From: Candidatus Chloroheliaceae bacterium
Lineage (GTDB): Bacteria; Chloroflexota; Chloroflexia; Chloroheliales; Chloroheliaceae
DNA length: 33,831 nucleotides
Direction: 5' to 3'
Assembly (NCBI GenBank): GCA_013390945.1
Contig: JACAUC010000030.1
Location: 1-33,831 of the forward strand
Shown: piece by piece, positions 31,818 through 33,831 of the stretch
Numbering within the stretch: position 1 is the first letter of the stretch
How the letters are laid out: each line of letters begins with the position of its first letter
The notes under the pieces: generated by a model
The model's database searches: none
Seen by the model: the letters and a program-made list of their open reading frames with translations, nothing else
Told to the model about the DNA's origin: nothing
Position numbers and translations under genes: made by a program

Positions 31818-33191
31818 CTAGTTAGTAAATTCAGCAAAGACAATTGCCCCATTTACAGTACGAATGGTCATGCTTTCCCCATTGAGCGAGGCTGGTACGC
31901 TCCGCTCCGGGCCACTAAAATCTACCTTGAATGCGGAGGTAGTCGGTACACCATCATCTACACCGGGGACGGGTTTGCCATCGAGTAGGTGCTTATCCCG
32001 ACTATTGGAGATAAAGCCACGTGGACGGGTAAAGACCACTAGCACTTTGCCCGGCTCGACTTTTTCGGGCTGCAACCGGAAATTAGCAAGTTCGGTGGAG
32101 CGCGGAAAAGGGGTACGGAAGAAGTGATACTCTGGCAAATTTGGAGGCTGGGCCACAAACTCATAGTAAGCATCCGGGCGACCTACGAAATTACCCCATG
32201 AACCATCAGTTCCGGTAACAGCCTCATGTACGGCGATTCCTTTGCGCTGCCCGGTAGTAGAGTCAACCTCAAAGATGCTCACTTTTACCCCACTGACTCC
32301 AATATTGGTTTGTACACCATCTTCATAGCCCGTCATCAAGCCACCGATGCGAGGATTAGCTTCAGGGGTAACTTCGGTCGTGCGGGGCGCAACTCCAGTG
32401 ATAAAGCGGTACATCTGGGCAAAGGCGCGAGGATGATAGGCCGTTTCGCGATGATCGAGACCAGCCAACACTAAATTCAAAGCTCCTTTCAACTCCGGAC
32501 CACGATAGCCGATAGCTATCGGAGAGGCCAAACTTCTAGGCTGGGCGTACTTATCATAGGTGTCACTCCGAATCGTCATGGTATCTACTCCCGGCACCAC
32601 TTCGTCCCGACCATTCAAATCCTTCTGAAAATCCCCGGATGCGTTAAATTCATTGCCCGGAATAATCAACGGCACATCCATCACCCCATGATTGGGGGTG
32701 CCTCCTAGAATGATATGGCTAACTTTGGAGGCTCCTCCGCCTCGTTCCAGATAGTTGCGGATGGTCAAGCCACCTCGCGAATTGGCGATCAGAGCCAACT
32801 TTTTGGCTCCAGTTTTAGCCAAAACCTCATCCACCTTAGCCGCCAATTGAGAACGTTGCCCATCGTTATCGGTATAAGCTTTACCGGGATTATTGCCGTC
32901 AAAGGGAGCGGTCGGATAGCGGAAACTGATAGTGAAAAGACGCTCCGCTGGATAAGCGTTAGACTCAAAGAACCAGCGTGTCCTTATCCAGTTGGAGGCT
33001 TGGTCGCCAGAGCCATGCACAAACAAAATAGGAGGATAGTCCGCAGGGTTAAGTTTTGGCCGATTATCCGGCACTTCAGAGATAACTGGAACATTATCCC
33101 CGCAAGCACCCAAGGCCAGAGGCAGTATAAATAATCCGCAGAAGGCCAACAAGATTCCCCTAAAAGTGCGAGGTCTGATAAATTTTTTCAT
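31818..33191 (-). CDS. Lipoprotein alpha/beta-hydrolase (lipase-like)
   Basis: 457 aa. Signal peptide with lipobox: MKKFIRPRTFRGILLAFCGL, hydrophobic stretch, then LALGAC with the lipidated cysteine at about residue 30. The hydrolase core (about 50-270) shows PPILFVHGSGDQASNWI (oxyanion strand, HG), LALIANSRGGLTIRNYLE (nucleophile Ser in NSRGG), ILGGTPNHGVMD and a late histidine in LAGLDHRETAYHPRAF. This resembles secreted triacylglycerol lipases. Residues 280-457 are a beta-rich part including a carboxypeptidase-regulatory-like fold (VSGVKVSIFEVD, AVTGTDGSWGNF). It probably hydrolyses esters at the outer membrane-side surface; the substrate is unknown. The ATG overlaps the stop of the upstream membrane-protein gene (ATGA). 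Confidence 0.87.
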   Translation of the reverse strand: MKKFIRPRTFRGILLAFCGLFILPLALGACGDNVPVISEVPDNRPKLNPADYPPILFVHGSGDQASNWIRTRWFFESNAYPAERLFTISFRYPTAPFDGNNPGKAYTDNDGQRSQLAAKVDEVLAKTGAKKLALIANSRGGLTIRNYLERGGGASKVSHIILGGTPNHGVMDVPLIIPGNEFNASGDFQKDLNGRDEVVPGVDTMTIRSDTYDKYAQPRSLASPIAIGYRGPELKGALNLVLAGLDHRETAYHPRAFAQMYRFITGVAPRTTEVTPEANPRIGGLMTGYEDGVQTNIGVSGVKVSIFEVDSTTGQRKGIAVHEAVTGTDGSWGNFVGRPDAYYEFVAQPPNLPEYHFFRTPFPRSTELANFRLQPEKVEPGKVLVVFTRPRGFISNSRDKHLLDGKPVPGVDDGVPTTSAFKVDFSGPERSVPASLNGESMTIRTVNGAIVFAEFTN

Positions 33192-33592
33192 TTCCCACTC
33201 CTACTAACCGTCAATTTAGGCTCTTTAACCGACACGCCCACTCCGGCTCGTCCATGGCAAAACAAAAAGAGAGCCCCTACTAGTAAATAGGGCAAACCGT
33301 AGACCAATGCCACAATCAAAGCCAGTTTTTGACTTTCGCCAATAGAAAGGGCCGAAAAGTAAATCGCTACCCCGGTAATAAGGGACGCAACACAGGCAAC
33401 TAAGCCGCCCCGGACTTCCCACTTCCAAGCCATTACTATGCCTGCGTTAGCTACCAACAAGGCCAACAAAGCGGGTAGTTCTTGTAGCGGATAATCTCTG
33501 AGCGGATTCAAGGTCAGCCCAATTAGCAGCAACGCTACAAGATTAAATAAGAGACCAAGTATCCGTGCAATCCACCGAGAAACCTTAACCAT
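33188..33592 (-). CDS. Small four-helix membrane protein
   Basis: 134 aa from the second of two close ATGs. AGGAG is 2 bases before the first ATG (33598) and 8 before the second (33592), so the second is preferred. Four hydrophobic segments: ILGLLFNLVALLLIGLTL, LPALLALLVANAGIVMAW, GLVACVASLITGVAIYFSAL and LALIVALVYGLPYLLVGALF. The C-terminal tail is cytoplasmic-like and basic. There is no recognised domain beyond a generic DUF-type four-helix membrane protein. Its stop overlaps the lipase start, so the pair is co-translated; it may support export or anchoring of the lipase, but that is a guess. Confidence 0.82.
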   Translation of the reverse strand: MVKVSRWIARILGLLFNLVALLLIGLTLNPLRDYPLQELPALLALLVANAGIVMAWKWEVRGGLVACVASLITGVAIYFSALSIGESQKLALIVALVYGLPYLLVGALFLFCHGRAGVGVSVKEPKLTVSRSGK

Positions 33593-33680
33593 TGTCATAT
33601 CTCCTTTATTAAAGAGTGCTAGTTTGGGCGTTAGATTACTACAAAGCTTACCACATCGGGCAAATTTCGTCAGTGGCTTG

Positions 33681-33701
33681 GGGGTTTATTGAATAAACGC
33701 C
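33681..33701. repeat. Dispersed small palindrome, copy 3 (imperfect)
   Basis: GGGGTTTATTGAATAAACGC plus one C, with one arm mismatch, followed by CTAC like copies 1 and 2. Confidence 0.6.
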
Positions 33702-33751
33702 TACATCGTGAGAAAACACATTATTTATCTGAGAAACTACTTTTCGGCGTA

Positions 33752-33772
33752 GGGGCGTATTGCATACGCCCC
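33752..33772. repeat. Dispersed small palindrome, copy 4, inverted orientation
   Basis: Core GGGCGTATTGCATACGCCC with one extra G/C pair outside. It is preceded by GTAG, so it is the reverse orientation of the CTAC-flanked copies. Confidence 0.75.
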
Positions 33773-33831
33773 ATATGCATCAAGCTAACATAATCTCATC
33801 AATGTTTGAGTTTTCATCTATAAACTCATAA

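Noticed and set aside
1-33831. tRNA or rRNA genes
   Set aside because: No cloverleaf with a TTCGA-type T loop or rRNA signature was recognised by eye on either strand; a tRNAscan-type run would settle it.

Overview
The window looks like a chromosomal segment of a Chloroflexota-type bacterium. The sequence gives indirect support only: moderate GC, AGGAGG-type ribosome sites, several near-consensus sigma70 promoters, many small palindromic intergenic repeats, a secreted protein built from Fn3-like and tandem beta modules, and a cytidylate-kinase-like/HTH fusion. A ferredoxin-fusion protein and a small paralogue of its tail suggest, as inference, a chlorosome-bearing phototroph such as the Chlorohelix lineage. 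No sequence search was possible, so the lineage is an inference.

Layout. 1-412 holds scars, including a PIN-domain gene fragment. 413-4832 carries housekeeping and possibly photosynthesis-related genes: an 81-aa small protein (-), nadB (+), a J-domain protein (+), a [2Fe-2S] ferredoxin fused to an extra C-terminal domain (+) and a CoA-binding protein (-). 5107-10192 is a defence-like minus-strand unit: a possible 89-aa ORF, a 293-aa partner and a 1307-aa Eco57I-type adenine methylase; the last two overlap by ATGA. 10298-12749 has a DUF4177-like gene, a 98-bp inverted-repeat element and a lone long TnpB-like nuclease with no TnpA. 13139-17040 has a secreted multi-domain protein and an acyl-CoA ligase. 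17041-17454 is a repeat-filled gap with a methylase-gene scrap.

17455-25880 is a complete chemosensory operon on the minus strand: lone receiver, CheW, CheR-TPR, CheW with N-terminal extension, transmembrane MCP, CheA-receiver hybrid, CheB. The parts list matches Pseudomonas Wsp (alternative cellular function class), but there is no GGDEF output; the lone receiver is the likely output.

26188-30098 pairs a polyprenyl-phosphate mannosyltransferase-like GT2 with a large GT-C-like membrane protein, whose reading frame contains a translated heptamer-repeat hairpin. 30509-31441 is the kinase-like/HTH fusion. 31818-33592 is a lipoprotein lipase preceded by a small membrane protein with an ATGA overlap. 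The gaps carry at least three dispersed repeat families, one with arm covariation between copies.
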